DNA of 64,000 nucleotides from CAVQFD01 sp963724695 (GCA_963724695.1 CAVRVW010000012.1:434001-498000), one strand, 5' to 3'. Shown: positions 19,856-30,821, counted from the stretch's first letter. Notes: generated from the letters alone by a model not told the origin. A program made the numbers and translations.

Positions 19856-21041
19856 ACGTTCTTGTGCTGCACTCGGAACTCGGCGTGCTCTGGGGCGGCG
19901 GCGAGACGTTCACCACCAATCTCTTCACGGCATTCGCGAAGCGCGGTCATCGCGTGACGGCCACCTTTGTCGCGGACCATCACGGACGCTATCCGAGGGC
20001 ACTTCCTGCCTGTTTCGAGCCGATGCCCCTCTCCGGCTGGTGGTCGCGCAAGCCGGGCCAGGCGATGTTGTCTGCGGTCGGTTCGCGTAATGCCCGGACC
20101 ACTGAAGCCAGGGTGGGAACGGGTGCAGGAGGCGGTCTGCTGGCGTACGATTCGGTGGCACAACCGGCGCTTCGAGCGCCGAGTTGAGATCGACGCTTGA
20201 CGGCCGCTGGCAAAACTACCAGGCGGTGTATGTGAACGGGAATGTCGGCCTCGCGCACAAGGCGGCGCACCATCGCCCGACGCTCCTGATGCTGCCGGGG
20301 CCAGTGTCGGATGACGTCACGCCGCTCATGCAGAACATCCACGCGGTGTGCGCGCACGACGACGGCTTGCAGCTGCATCCGCTCGCTGCTCGGCGATCGG
20401 GCGATCGAACTGCCACTCGGTCTCGATTCCGACCTGTTTCAGCCCGGGCCCCATGTCGGTTCGCGCGGAACTGGGGTGGTCCGATCGGGAGCTTGTCATC
20501 GGCTACGTCGGGCCGCCTGGCGCTCATCAAGGGCGTCGATCTCCTGGCGGCCGCCTTCGCTGAGATCTCGCGCGGTGTTCCCTCAGGCCAGATTGCTGAT
20601 CGTCGGGAGCGGCGAGGAGGAGGCGCGTATGCGCTCAGTGCTGTCGCGGGAACTGGCCCGGGGGGTCAGTGCACATCCAGAAACGAATGAGCCAGGACCA
20701 GCTTCCCCGCTGGTATCGAGCCATGGACGTCTTCGCGATGCCGAGCCGTTACGAGACCATGTCGAACGCCGTGCTCGAGGCGATGGCGTGCGGCGTGCCG
20801 TTCGTGGCGTCAGGCTGTTGGCGGAAGCAAGAACCTTGCGGCGATCAACGCCGGGTGGCTCTTCGAGCCGGAGTCCACTCCGGCACTCGTCAACGCTCTG
20901 ACGCATGTCCTCGACAACGGCTCGCAATTGAAGTCGTACGGCGAGCGCGCCAGCCGACATGTCCGGAAGCGCTACAGCTGGACATCGAGCGCCGAGCGCC
21001 TGGAAGAAATCATCACAACACGGCTGGGTGTGAAGCCGTGA
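19852..21041 (+). CDS. Glycosyltransferase family 4, heavily frame-broken
   Basis: The reconstructed protein opens with MNVLVLHSELGVLWGGGETFT and later gives YQAVYVNGNVGLAHKA, IELPLGLDSDLF, ELVIGYVG, LIKGVDLLAAAF, ARLLIVGSGEEEARM, QLPRWYRAMDVFAMPSRYE and SNAVLEAMACGVPFVAS (the EX7E region). It ends with ERLEEIITTRLGVKP at the TGA 21039. At least seven frame breaks occur between 20080 and 20830, one of the densest stretches in the window. The order and spacing of motifs match a normal GT4 of about 395 residues, so it is treated as one intact gene. Confidence 0.75.
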
Positions 21042-22330
21042 CCTCACAGACTGCGGCGGCAAGCGATCGCATTTACGCGTTCAGGGCCTCGCAGCTCCTA
21101 CCGCCGCCATACCTCGAGTACTGTCTACTACGCCCAGATCTTCTACGCGACGATGGGCACGGCTCTGGGGATCTCATTCGGCCGGCTTGGTGTGTTAACG
21201 CTGTTGCTGCTGGCGGCGACTTGTGTGGCTCGCACGGGCGAGCATCTGCTCACGCTCTTGAAGTCGATTGCGCTTCCGCTCGCCTGCGGCGTGTGCTTTG
21301 TGGCCATCCAGGTCGCCGTACATGGCGAATCGCTGATGGGCAACGCGTACGTGCGGGAATTCGTCCCCTGGATGCTGGCGCTCGTCATCGTGCAATGGCT
21401 TGGACTCCGCCGGGGATTTCTCCATCGATCCGCGGCTGCCGTACTGTTCATCGGGCTGACGACGCTTCCCTACCTGAGGGCGTTTGTCAACGATTCGACG
21501 AGAGTAGGCCTTGAACGGTCGATCGGCATTGCCAACCCGAACGACCTCGGCGCGTGGTTTGGCTTCTGTTTCGTGTACCTGACGATTCTCGGCCTCGAAA
21601 CGCGACGCAACTGGGTGCGCGCGGTTACCTGGAGCGCGGCCCTCGTCTGCCTGGGCGTCGTCGGCCTGACCGTGAGCCGCGCGCCGCTGTTCGCCGCAGC
21701 CATCAGCACCGTGCTGGCCTTCCGCCGAGCTGCTCAAGCGAGGATTCGTTCCCGTTCCTCGCGTTGCTCGTGCTTGCGTGGGTCGCTTACGGGCTGGGCC
21801 TGTTCGAGCGGTCGGCGGCGATGTACGCGGAACGAGGGCTCGAAGAGAGCGGGAGGTTTCTCGTGTGGCCTGTGGCCATCCAGCGCTTCCTGGGCTCGAT
21901 CCTCACAGGCGTGGGCGTTTCCAATGTGGACAGCTATATCCCTGCGAAGGGGTTCGCAGTGAGCCCGCATAACGGCTTCATCTTCATTGCCGTGGCATCC
22001 GGGCTGGTGCCCCTGTCGCTCTTCGTAGCGTATTGGGTGCAGCTGTTTGTCAAGGCGTTTGGCGGTCACGCTGCCAAGCACGAGGACATGCCCTTTCACG
22101 GCCCGCTGCTGTCGTACTCGCTTCTGATCATGATGGGGCTCAACGAGGCCTTCATGGTGCCCTGGATGATGGTCACGCTCGCGAGCGTGGGTGGCAAGGG
22201 ACTCGTCTTGAGCCCCAGGCGCCCGACAATGAGACGACCGGATGCGCGTCGGGAAGCAAGGCGCGGAGAAGTCCAGGTGCTGGCACACCGCGGCCGCGCT
22301 CGGCCACAGACTGCCCGGAACGCTGTCTGA
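21038..22330 (+). CDS. Wzy-like polysaccharide polymerase / O-antigen ligase-domain protein
   Basis: Polytopic inner-membrane protein with about ten hydrophobic segments. Segments include VLTLLLLAATCVART, WMLALVIVQWLGL, FCFVYLTILGL and LALLVLAWVAYGLGL. The long loop GIANPNDLGAWFG and the periplasmic segment FAVSPHNGFIFIAVASGL carry the typical HNxF-like motif of the Wzy_C/WaaL family. It would join or ligate repeat units. Frame breaks occur near 21120 and at about 21755 (CC followed by C and G, both Pro). Start GTG 21038 overlaps the upstream stop. Assignment rests on topology and the HNGF motif. Confidence 0.72.
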
Positions 22331-22349
22331 CGTGCCACGACGACGAGCG

Positions 22350-23527
22350 ATGGCTGCAGCCCACCCAATGCGGCGAACCTGGCGCGGCCGGCAGGCCCTG
22401 TCGCCTTCTGTATGTTGTGGGCCAACTACACACAGGAGGGCTGGAGCGGCAGCTCTACTATTTGCTTCGAACGATTGACCGCGACCGCTACCGGCCCGCT
22501 GTCGCCGTCTGGCGCTACAGCGAAGGCGATGTCCACGTGCCTCCGATACAGGCGCTCGGCGTGCCGCTGTACTCGGTTTCCGATGCGCCATCGAGGATGG
22601 CCAAGCTGAAAGCGTTCCGGCAGCTGGTCAGGACGCTCGAACCGGAGGTCGTCCATTCTTACAGCTTTCATACCAACGTCGCGGCTTCCTGGGGAACGGT
22701 TGGGACCCGGGCAGTCGCCGTCGGATTCATTCGGAGCGACTTCGATTGGGCCAAGAAGGAGTCCGGGGCTCTCCTGGGCCGCCTGAGCGCCCGGTGGCCG
22801 GCGGATCAAATCTGCAACAGCGCAGCAGCCGCGGCAGCCGCCCGCCGGTCAAGAAGCTTCTTCGCGCCCGGACGGTGCCACGTGGTGCGAAACGGGCTCG
22901 ACCTCGAACGATTTCGTCCGTCTCCGGTCGCGACCGACGGTCCCTGCCGCATCGTGGGTCTAGGCTATCTGCTGCCGGTCAAGCGATGGGATCGCCTCTT
23001 GGGAGCGGCGCAGGTGCTCAAGCGTCGAGGCCTGGACTACCGGATCGACATCGTGGGCGATGGTCCGCTCAGAGGCGTCCTGGAACAGCGCGCCCAGGCG
23101 CTAGACGTCGTCGATCGCGTGCGGTTTGTTGCTCACACCGATGACGTCCCGGGATTGCTGGCGGGCGCCTCGTTTCTGGTGCTCACGTCGGAGAGCGAAG
23201 GGTGCCCGAATGCGGTCATGGAAGCCATGGCCTGCGGACGTGCGGTCGTCTCGACCAACGTGGGCGACGTCTCCAGCCTCGTCGAGGATGGACGAGCGGG
23301 CTTTCTCGTCCGGCCCGACGACGATCTCCATGCTGGCGGAGCGAATCGCGACGCTCGTCGCCGACCGGGCGCTGTGCCGCCAGATGGGAAACGCCGCCAG
23401 GGCGAGGGCGGAACGCGATTTCGGGTTGGACCACCTGGCCCGGGAAACGCTGGCCGCATACCGAACCGCCGGGTGGAGAGAACAAGTCGCTGGAGCCTCC
23501 AGCGTCGAGGCTCTCGCAGGCGAGTGA
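22350..23527 (+). CDS. Glycosyltransferase family 4
   Basis: GT-B transferase. It contains RLLYVVGQLHTGGLERQLYYLL (acceptor-binding opening), EPEVVHSYSFHTN, VVRNGLDLERFRP, IVGLGYLLPVKRWDRLL, YRIDIVGDGPLRGVLE and SESEGCPNAVMEAMACG. The start is taken as ATG 22350, because one synonymous pair (CGC/CGG) near 22388 joins it to the conserved frame; ATG 22368 is also possible. A second break lies near 23325. A GTG/ATG start of the next gene overlaps its stop. Everything except the start is well supported. Confidence 0.83.
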
Positions 23528-23535
23528 CTCCCGAC

Positions 23536-24485
23536 ATGACATTGCAGACCTGGAAGACGCCGCACATCCTCAAGGGGATGCTGACCTATGTGCCCGTCCT
23601 GAACACGTGGCGCGCGCGGCATGGCGTGACCGGAGGATCGACCTCCTCCAGGTACTGCTATGCCGTGTGGCTGCGTCATCTCGTGACGCTCGATCGGCAA
23701 GGCTTCACGATCAAAGGGGCGTCGGTCGGCGAGCTCGGCCCAGGCGACAGCATCGGAACAGGGCTGACCGCACTACTCTTCGGAGCGCATCGCTACGTTG
23801 GCCTGGACGTCGTGCCCTACTCGGCGAACGCCGACCTGCAGCGAATCCTTACCGAGCTGGCAGAGATGTGCCATGCGCAGGAACCCATTCCGAATCACGA
23901 CGAGTTCCCTGGCGTTCGTCCGCGGCTGGCTTCGTACGACTTCCCTGGTCACTTGATTCAGCCCGAGGCACTCGCCGAGACCGCCGCCAGACTCGAGGCA
24001 GACCTCAGACACAAGATGCCGGAACGACGGTTTGTGAGCTACTGCGCGCCATGGAGGGGTGTGGAGGCCGTCGCGTCCGGCTCGCTCGATCTGATCTTTT
24101 CGCAGGCCGTCCTTCAGATGGTCGACGATCTGGAGGAGACGTACCGTGCGATGTTCAGCTGGCTCAAGCCGGGCGGTTGGTCTTCCCACTCGATTGCATG
24201 CACCAGCCACTACCTCTCGCCGTTCTGGAACGGGCATTGGGCGTACACCGACCTGGAGTGGCGCGTGGTCCGGGGCCGCCGCGAGTACCTGCTCAACCGC
24301 GAGCCGATCGGCACGCACCTGCGGCTGGCGAGGAAGGTCGGGTTCGAGATCGTGCATCTGATCGGCAGTGGGCCGATGACGGTCTGAACGTCGAGGCCCT
24401 GGCGCCGCGGTTCCGGGCCCTGGAGTCCGACGATTGGCGAACGCACGGAGCGATGTTGATTCTCCGTCGACCGATGCAATCCTGA
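23536..24485 (+). CDS. SAM-dependent methyltransferase (type 11-like)
   Basis: Class I methyltransferase with ASVGELGPGDSIGTGLTALL as a slightly unusual glycine-rich motif I, RYVGLDVVPYS as motif II, and SLDLIFSQAVLQMVDDLEETY plus SWLKPGGW as the later motifs. It presumably methylates a sugar or sugar-bound acid of the glycan. The frame breaks near 24375, after which NVEALAPRFRALESDDW continues to the TGA at 24483. Start ATG 23536, or GTG 23524 overlapping the upstream stop. One base separates it from the next gene. Confidence 0.75.
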
Positions 24486-24486
24486 C

Positions 24487-25464
24487 ATGGAAGTGCCCAA
24501 TGCCGTCGTGAGGAGCCTGTTGCGGGTGGGCTGGCGCTGGCCATTCGCGAGGGTCCTGGCGCCGCGCCGGCCCGTCATTGTGTTGTATCACGGCGTACCG
24601 GCAGGAGCAGGAGACCTTGACCGCGCCGTCTTCGAGCAACATGTGCGGTTCCTCAAGCAGAACTTCGCATTCGTCTCGCCGCATGACGCCGAATCGCCGC
24701 GCCACCCTCATGACCGCATCCGGCTTCTGCTGACATTCGACGACGGCTTTCGGAACAACGCGGAAGTCGTCGCCCCAATCCTGCGCGACCATCAGGTGCC
24801 GGCCCTGTTCTTCGTCTCGTCACGGCACGCCGCTCCGGGCCGGTACCTGTGGTTCAGCCATCTGCAGGCACTCGAGAAGAGCTTCCCCGGAGACACGCTC
24901 TCGTTTCGAGGCCAGACCTTCGAGATGTCGCCTGCCGGGCGCCGGCAAAGCATCGAGCGGCTCCAGGCGATCCTGTTGGGTCTGCGGCCACATCCGTCCG
25001 CGATGTACCAGGCACTCGAAACGGAGCTGCCCCACCTGGAGGAATTCGTCAGCCGCAGGGAGGTGAGCGATCGCTACGCGGGGATGACCGCCGAACAGAT
25101 TGCGGAGCTCTCGGCAGATCCCCTGTTCTCGATTGGAGCTCACACCATCGATCACCCGTTCCTGACCCGCTGCGAGAGCCTTGAGGCCTTGCACCAGATA
25201 CAGGGCAACCAGGCATGGCTCGAGGCCGTGTGCGGCCGACGGTGTGACGCCATCGCGTACCCGAGCGGCGACTACGATGCCGACGTCCTGGACGCGTGCA
25301 GCAAGGCCGGATTCACGCGCGGGTATGCCGTCTCAACGCGGATCGATTCTTCGTCACCGCTCGAGCAGGCACGCCTTGGCATCTACTCGACCTCGACCGA
25401 TGTCCTGGGATTCAAGGTGCAGTGGGGCCACCTGATGCGGGACCTGCTGATTCCGGTCGGTTGA
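24487..25464 (+). CDS. Polysaccharide deacetylase (NodB homology domain)
   Basis: Carbohydrate esterase family 4-type protein, 325 residues, intact. It shows PVIVLYHGVP, the catalytic and metal motif LLLTFDDGFRNNA, the metal-histidine motif IGAHTIDHPFL and the later CDAIAYPSGDYD. No signal peptide is evident, so it probably acts on lipid-linked or nucleotide sugars in the cytoplasm rather than on mature polymer. It starts one base after the preceding methyltransferase stop. Confidence 0.88.
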   Translation: MEVPNAVVRSLLRVGWRWPFARVLAPRRPVIVLYHGVPAGAGDLDRAVFEQHVRFLKQNFAFVSPHDAESPRHPHDRIRLLLTFDDGFRNNAEVVAPILRDHQVPALFFVSSRHAAPGRYLWFSHLQALEKSFPGDTLSFRGQTFEMSPAGRRQSIERLQAILLGLRPHPSAMYQALETELPHLEEFVSRREVSDRYAGMTAEQIAELSADPLFSIGAHTIDHPFLTRCESLEALHQIQGNQAWLEAVCGRRCDAIAYPSGDYDADVLDACSKAGFTRGYAVSTRIDSSSPLEQARLGIYSTSTDVLGFKVQWGHLMRDLLIPVG

Positions 25465-25487
25465 GCGGGACGAGGCAGAGCGTCCGT

Positions 25488-26528
25488 ATGCGCATCCTGG
25501 CAGTCACGAACATCTACCCGACGCCCTCGCATCCTGCGTTCGGGACGTTTGTCGAGCAGCAGGTACAGGGGCTCCGAGACATCGGGCTCGACGTTGAAGT
25601 CCTGTTCGTCGACCGGCGGCACCAAGGGCCGGGCGTCTACCTGGGGCTTCCGGCACGCTTGCGTTCGCAGCTCGGGCACTTCGACGCCGACGTCGTGCAC
25701 GTCATGTACGGCGGCGTCATGGCGAACATGACCACGAGGACCGTCCGCGACCGGCCGACCGTCGTGACGTTCCACGGGTCGGATCTGCTCGGCGAGCGAC
25801 TGGCAGGGCCCGTCAGAAGAGTGTTGGCGGGCTACGGCGTGCGGTCATCCTGGACGGCTGCCAGGCGCGCAACCGGCGTGGTCGTCGTGGCCAAGGCGCT
25901 GCAGGACCAGCTGCCGAACAGTGTCGAGCGGGCAAAGGTCCGGGTGATCCCGTGCGGAATCGACCTGACGCGCTTCCAGCCACTGGAGCAATCGGCATGT
26001 CGCCAGCAAGTTCACTGGCGCGAAGACGTGTTCCAGGTGCTCTTCAATTCCGGCGGCGACGACCCGGTCAAACGGCCTCAGCTGGCCCGTGCGGCCGTCG
26101 AGGCGCTCAAGCGCCTGGGAGTGCCGGCTGAACTGCAGGAAATTCGCGGCCTGGCCAACAGCGAGGTCTCTGTCAGACTGAATGCCGGCAACGTGCTCTT
26201 GCTCACTTCCGGCCACGAAGGGTCCCCGACCATCATCAAAGAGGCCCTTGCCTGTAACGTGCCCGTCGTCTCGGTCGATGTTGGCGACGCCGGCGAGCAG
26301 ATCCGAGGGATCCACGGCTGCCATCTCGCGGCGCCGGACCCGGACGATATTGCCGCCAAGCTTCGGCTCGTATATACGGGCCCTCGGCGGGTTCAGGCAC
26401 GCGCACGCATGGAAGATCTCTCAGTTGGACGAATCGCCAAGCGCCTTCGAGACTTTTACCAGGAACTGTCGACCATGAAACACATAAACTTCCGCGACGA
26501 GCGGTCAGCAGCTTTGAAGGGCGCCTGA
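25488..26528 (+). CDS. Glycosyltransferase family 4
   Basis: Intact GT-B transferase of 346 residues. It opens with MRILAVTNIYPTPSHPAFGTF, has TVVTFHGSDLLGE, VRVIPCGIDLTRFQP, VLFNSGGDDPVKRPQLA and LLTSGHEGSPTIIKEALACNVPVV as the EX7E region. It is four bases upstream of the asparagine synthetase start, consistent with one transcript. Confidence 0.9.
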   Translation: MRILAVTNIYPTPSHPAFGTFVEQQVQGLRDIGLDVEVLFVDRRHQGPGVYLGLPARLRSQLGHFDADVVHVMYGGVMANMTTRTVRDRPTVVTFHGSDLLGERLAGPVRRVLAGYGVRSSWTAARRATGVVVVAKALQDQLPNSVERAKVRVIPCGIDLTRFQPLEQSACRQQVHWREDVFQVLFNSGGDDPVKRPQLARAAVEALKRLGVPAELQEIRGLANSEVSVRLNAGNVLLLTSGHEGSPTIIKEALACNVPVVSVDVGDAGEQIRGIHGCHLAAPDPDDIAAKLRLVYTGPRRVQARARMEDLSVGRIAKRLRDFYQELSTMKHINFRDERSAALKGA

Positions 26529-26531
26529 CCC

Positions 26532-28517
26532 ATGTGCGGCATATGCGGCTGGCTCGCCCCGCGCGGACTTCCGATCCGCGATCTGGAGGCGATGAACAAC
26601 GCCGCGGAGCACCGCGGACCGGACGGCGAGGGGTATTGGATTCACAACGGGACCGCGCCCACCGGGCGCTTCAGAGACTCGCTGTCGGACCCGTCGGGCG
26701 AGGCGACGGTCGCCCTCGGTCATCGGCGCCTCGCCATCCTGGACCTGTCATCGGCGGGAGCCCAGCCGATGGCGTCGCCGGATCGACGACTGTGGATTGT
26801 GCCTGAACGGCGAGATCTACAACTACCTCGAGCTCCGCGCGGAACTGAAGAAGGCCGGGCACCGGTTCATCAGCTCGACCGACACCGAGGTGGCGCTCGC
26901 GGCCTACTCCGAGTGGGGAACGGCCTGCTTCGAGCGGTTCAACGGCATGTGGGGGCTGGCCATCGTCGACTTGCGCCGGAACACGCTCGTCCTCTCGCGC
27001 GACCGCCTGGGCATCAAGCCGTTGTACGTCGGCAAAAGTCAACGGCGCGCTCTTCTTTGGATCCGAAATCAAGCAGCTGCTCGCCTCGAGGCTGGTCAAA
27101 CCGGTCGCCAACCTCCAGACGATCGTCGAGTACATCGACACCGGATACGACGCGCAGCCGTCGACGATGTTCGCCGGCATCGAAGCGTTCGAGCCGGGCT
27201 GCTGGAGTGAGACGCCGCTCGACCGCCCGGCGCGGCCGGTGCCGCATACGTTCTGGCAGCCGCGGCTGACCGAGCGGACCAAGCTCGACGAACGCGAGGC
27301 CGCCGGGGAGCTCCGCGCCCTCTTCGCTGATGCGGTGAAGCTCCAGATGCGAGCCGACGTTCCGGTCGGCGTCAGCCTGTCGGGCGGCCTCGACTCGTCG
27401 GCCGTTTATGCCGAGGCGCGACGGGCAGGACGCGAACGCGGTCGACGCGTTTTCGGCGGCCTTCGACGATGCGCGGTGCGACGAGCGGCCCTTCATCAAG
27501 GACGTCCACGATCTGCACGGCGGCCGGCTCCACCTGGTCTTTCCGGACGCGGCAGGGTTCATCCGCGACTGCGATCGATTCGTCTACCACCACGACGAAC
27601 CTGTGGGATCGCTCAGCCAGTATGCCGCCTGGTCGGTGCTGGAACAGGCGCGTGCGGCGCACGTGCCGGTGCTGCTCAGCGGACAGGGTGGCGACGAACT
27701 GTTCTCCGGATACTGGTCGGCCTACTACATGTTTCTCCGCCAGCGTCCGTCGGCGCTGCCGTTTCATCTGATCGGCTCGCTGCTGCCCGGCGGCAACGCG
27801 GCGCTGCTGTCCCAGGTCATTCCCCATCTCCGGCAGGTACTACAGCCGCCGGCAGAGGCACAACCGCGCGATTCTGGCGGCACCCTGCCGGGCGCTCCCT
27901 GGCGCCCGGACCGAGAACTGGGCCATGCGAGCACAGCGGCTCGATCCAGGGGCGTATCGCCTCGCCGAGATTCGCGATATTCATTTGCCCCGGCTGCTCA
28001 AGTGGGACGACCGCAGTGCGTCGGCGTTCGGGGTCGAAGGACGATATCCTTTCCTCGACCATCGACTGGTCGAGTGGGCCCTCTCGATCCCCCGCAGATG
28101 AACCTGCGCCGGGGGTGGACCAAAGTCCTGGTGAGAACGGCGCTCGGCCATCTGCTGCCCCCGAGCGTCCGCTGGCGGCGCACCAAGAACGGCTTCGACA
28201 CGCCGCAGTCGCGTTGGCTGGGCACCACGCTGCGTCCGCTGCTCGCGAAGTGGGCGGCGCGGCCCTCTGGGCTGTTGAGCGAGATCGTCGACATCGGGCG
28301 CCTCCGAAGGCTCAGCGATGAGTTGTTCCACTCGGTGGTCCATCCGATGGACCAACGTTCGCTGCTCCTTGTCCGCATCTTCCTGCTGGATCGATGGCTG
28401 AACCGGTTCGATGTGAGCCTGCCGAACCTGGCGCCCGCGCACGCGGTCCGCGCACGCCCGCCGGCTCTGTCGATCGAGGCGATCGCCGCACCTCCACACC
28501 TGCCGGAACGTCTGTGA
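26532..28517 (+). CDS. Asparagine synthetase (glutamine-hydrolysing) of the polysaccharide locus
   Basis: AsnB-type enzyme. The N-terminal glutaminase domain begins MCGICGWLAP with nucleophile Cys2 and has AEHRGPDGEGYW and LNGEIYNYLELR. The synthetase domain has the PP-loop VSLSGGLDSSAV and LLSGQGGDELFSGY. Homologues in glycan clusters are thought to amidate uronic acids or related sugars, alongside true asparagine synthetases. Frame breaks near 26795, 27045, 27415, 27840, 27935 and 28095 split it, but all domains are present in order. Length about 655 aa, within the normal AsnB range. It lies directly between two GT4 genes. Confidence 0.85.
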
Positions 28518-28527
28518 GGACCCCTCG

Positions 28528-29775
28528 GTGAGAATTCTGCACATCACGCCTCACTACTGGCCGGCCGTTGGAGGCGCGGAAACCTTCACCAAGGCCGTTT
28601 CCGAACGGCTCGTGCAGCGAGGGCATGACGTCACGGTTCTGACCCTGAACAGCGGCGCGCTGCCGGCGCGGGAACTGGTGGAGGGGGTATCGGTCCGCCG
28701 ATTCAGAGCCGCCGGCAGGCTCCACGACCTCTTCAACGGTGTTCTCAGCATCCCTGGAACCCGCCGGCTGCTTGGCCTGGCCGTGCCGACGGACACGATT
28801 CAGATGTGCGCCGAGAGTCCGTACGGCCTGCACGCCTTCCTGGGCAGCATACGCGCCAACCCGGACGTGGTGGCCGTGATCAACTGGTACGGCGGCTGGC
28901 TGCCCTACCAGACCAGCCTGGCCCGTCAGCTCAGGGGCTTTGCGCTCGTCGGGGTTCCCCTCTTTCACACCGAATATGCCTGGAGCCAGGCGGCCCATCA
29001 ATCGGACCTCCTAGCGGGCTGTGACGCGGTCGTCGCCATGACCGCGCATGAACGCGCCTTCATCGAACAGCGGTCTACTCAATCGAACGCCTGTGTCGTG
29101 GGCGTCGGTGTGGACCCCCTGCAGTTTGCGCAGGCCGATGGCCGAGCCGTCCGCGCCCGCCACGGCATCGGAGACGCGCCGCTGGTGGGTTACGTGGGCC
29201 GGATGACGGCGTACAAGGGTGTGGCCACGCTCCTCGACGCCATGAAACAGGTGTGGGAGACCGAGCCCACCGCCCGGCTGCTGCTGGCCGGCCCAGGACT
29301 GCCTGTCGGGGGGCCGGATGACGTGGCCAGGGCGCTGGCCGGCCTTTCGCCGGACGAGCGCGCACGAATCATCGCGATCGATCGCTTCAGCGACGCGGAG
29401 AAAACGTCCCTGTACGACGCGCTGGATGTGTTCGCCATGCCATCGGTGGGGGAGTCGTTCGGCATCGCCTACCTCGAAGCCTGGATCTGCGGCAAGCCGG
29501 TGATCGGCTCAAGGGTCGGGTCGACCGAGTGCGTGATCGAGGATGGTGTGGACGGGGCTCTCGTGACGCCCGGACATGCCGGCGAGTTGGCCGGCGTAAT
29601 TCTTCGCCTGCTCTCCGATCGGGCCCTGCGGGAGCGGATGGGCAGGGCCGGTCGCGCTAAGACCCTGAGCCGGTTCACCTGGGACAAGATCGTCGATAAG
29701 ATGGAAGACGTCTATGACAGGGCGCGCACGACGACATTGACCGGTGGTAGAGAGTCACCGTCAAAATGCGCATGA
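28528..29775 (+). CDS. Glycosyltransferase family 4
   Basis: Intact GT-B transferase, 415 residues. It starts at GTG 28528 with MRILHITPHYWPAVGGAETF, has VGYVGRMTAYKGVATLLDAM, VFAMPSVGESFGIAYLEAWICGKPVIGS and a standard C-terminal helix. It begins 10 bases after the asparagine synthetase stop. The last 10 bases overlap the next (lipoprotein) gene. Confidence 0.92.
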   Translation: MRILHITPHYWPAVGGAETFTKAVSERLVQRGHDVTVLTLNSGALPARELVEGVSVRRFRAAGRLHDLFNGVLSIPGTRRLLGLAVPTDTIQMCAESPYGLHAFLGSIRANPDVVAVINWYGGWLPYQTSLARQLRGFALVGVPLFHTEYAWSQAAHQSDLLAGCDAVVAMTAHERAFIEQRSTQSNACVVGVGVDPLQFAQADGRAVRARHGIGDAPLVGYVGRMTAYKGVATLLDAMKQVWETEPTARLLLAGPGLPVGGPDDVARALAGLSPDERARIIAIDRFSDAEKTSLYDALDVFAMPSVGESFGIAYLEAWICGKPVIGSRVGSTECVIEDGVDGALVTPGHAGELAGVILRLLSDRALRERMGRAGRAKTLSRFTWDKIVDKMEDVYDRARTTTLTGGRESPSKCA

Positions 29776-30821
29776 CACACTGGAGTCGTTCAATGGGATG
29801 TGTGCTTCTCGCCGCCCTGCTGCTGACCGCCTGCGGGCCCCCGGATACGGCCCCCACACCGGACGCTTCGCCGCAGACTTACTACGTGTCCACCACGGGG
29901 AGCGATCGCAACGCGGGCACGATCGCCGCGCCATGGCTGACGATTAGTTCTGCGGTCGCGAAGTTGAGAGCCGGGGACACGCTCTACATCCGGGGCGGCA
30001 CCTACACCGGGACGGTCAATGCCATTGACTCGGCGGTGAACACGGTCCCGAGCGGGACGAGCTGGGAGAACGCGATCACGATCGCGGGCTATCCCTCAGA
30101 GACGGTCACGATCCGCGTGGGAGACGGCCCCGGCATTCGTCTGACGACCTCCGCGCCGCACTATCTGATTTTCCAGGATTTCGCGGTGGATATGACGGGG
30201 TCGAGCGCCGCAGAAGGCGTCTACCTCAGTTCGGGCGCGCACCACAACCGCTTCCAACGGCTCGACATCTCGCACGCGCGCATCTTCGGGGTGGCCATCT
30301 CCACGAATAACGGGAACTCGCCGTTCAACGAAGTGCTGGACTCCCGCATCCACCACAACGGCTTGGAGGGGAGCGCCCCGACGGAAGGGCACGGCCTCTA
30401 CGTGTTCACGAGCGATAACCTGTTCGCGGGCAATGAGATCTTCAGCAACCAGGGGTACGGGCTGCACCTCTACGAGAACTCCGGGCCGATGAACGTCTCG
30501 CGCAACATCGTCAGGAACAACAGGTTCTATGACAACGGGCTTCATGGCGGCACGGCGTACGCCATCGTCGTGAATTGGGGTGCGGCCAATCAGATCTACA
30601 ACAACACCATCGACGGCAATCCGGGTGGCATTCTGATCTACACCAACAGCACCAACGCCTCGGTCTACGACAACACCATCTCCAACAACAAGCCGCTCGA
30701 GGGCGTCGCCATCCTGGGCGCGACGGGTTCGGTCGTGAAGGACAACATCATATTCGGGAACGAGACCAACATCCTTGATCAGGGCACGGGAACGGTGCTC
30801 TCGAACAACCGCCCGTCGTGA
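29766..30821 (+). CDS. Secreted lipoprotein with right-handed parallel beta-helix
   Basis: Lipoprotein signal peptide with lipobox LLTAC (lipidated Cys about residue 22), then a DUF1565-like opening (TYYVSTTGSDRNAGTIAAPWLTISSAV, shared by many pectate-lyase-like proteins). About eight beta-helix coils rich in NN and NxI steps follow (NEIFSNQGYGLHLYEN, NQIYNNTIDGNPGGILIYTN). It is intact at 351 residues. The fold is that of polysaccharide lyases and epimerases, but no catalytic site can be assigned. It is co-transcribed at the end of the main operon, so it may bind or process the secreted glycan. Confidence 0.82.
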   Translation: MRMTHWSRSMGCVLLAALLLTACGPPDTAPTPDASPQTYYVSTTGSDRNAGTIAAPWLTISSAVAKLRAGDTLYIRGGTYTGTVNAIDSAVNTVPSGTSWENAITIAGYPSETVTIRVGDGPGIRLTTSAPHYLIFQDFAVDMTGSSAAEGVYLSSGAHHNRFQRLDISHARIFGVAISTNNGNSPFNEVLDSRIHHNGLEGSAPTEGHGLYVFTSDNLFAGNEIFSNQGYGLHLYENSGPMNVSRNIVRNNRFYDNGLHGGTAYAIVVNWGAANQIYNNTIDGNPGGILIYTNSTNASVYDNTISNNKPLEGVAILGATGSVVKDNIIFGNETNILDQGTGTVLSNNRPS

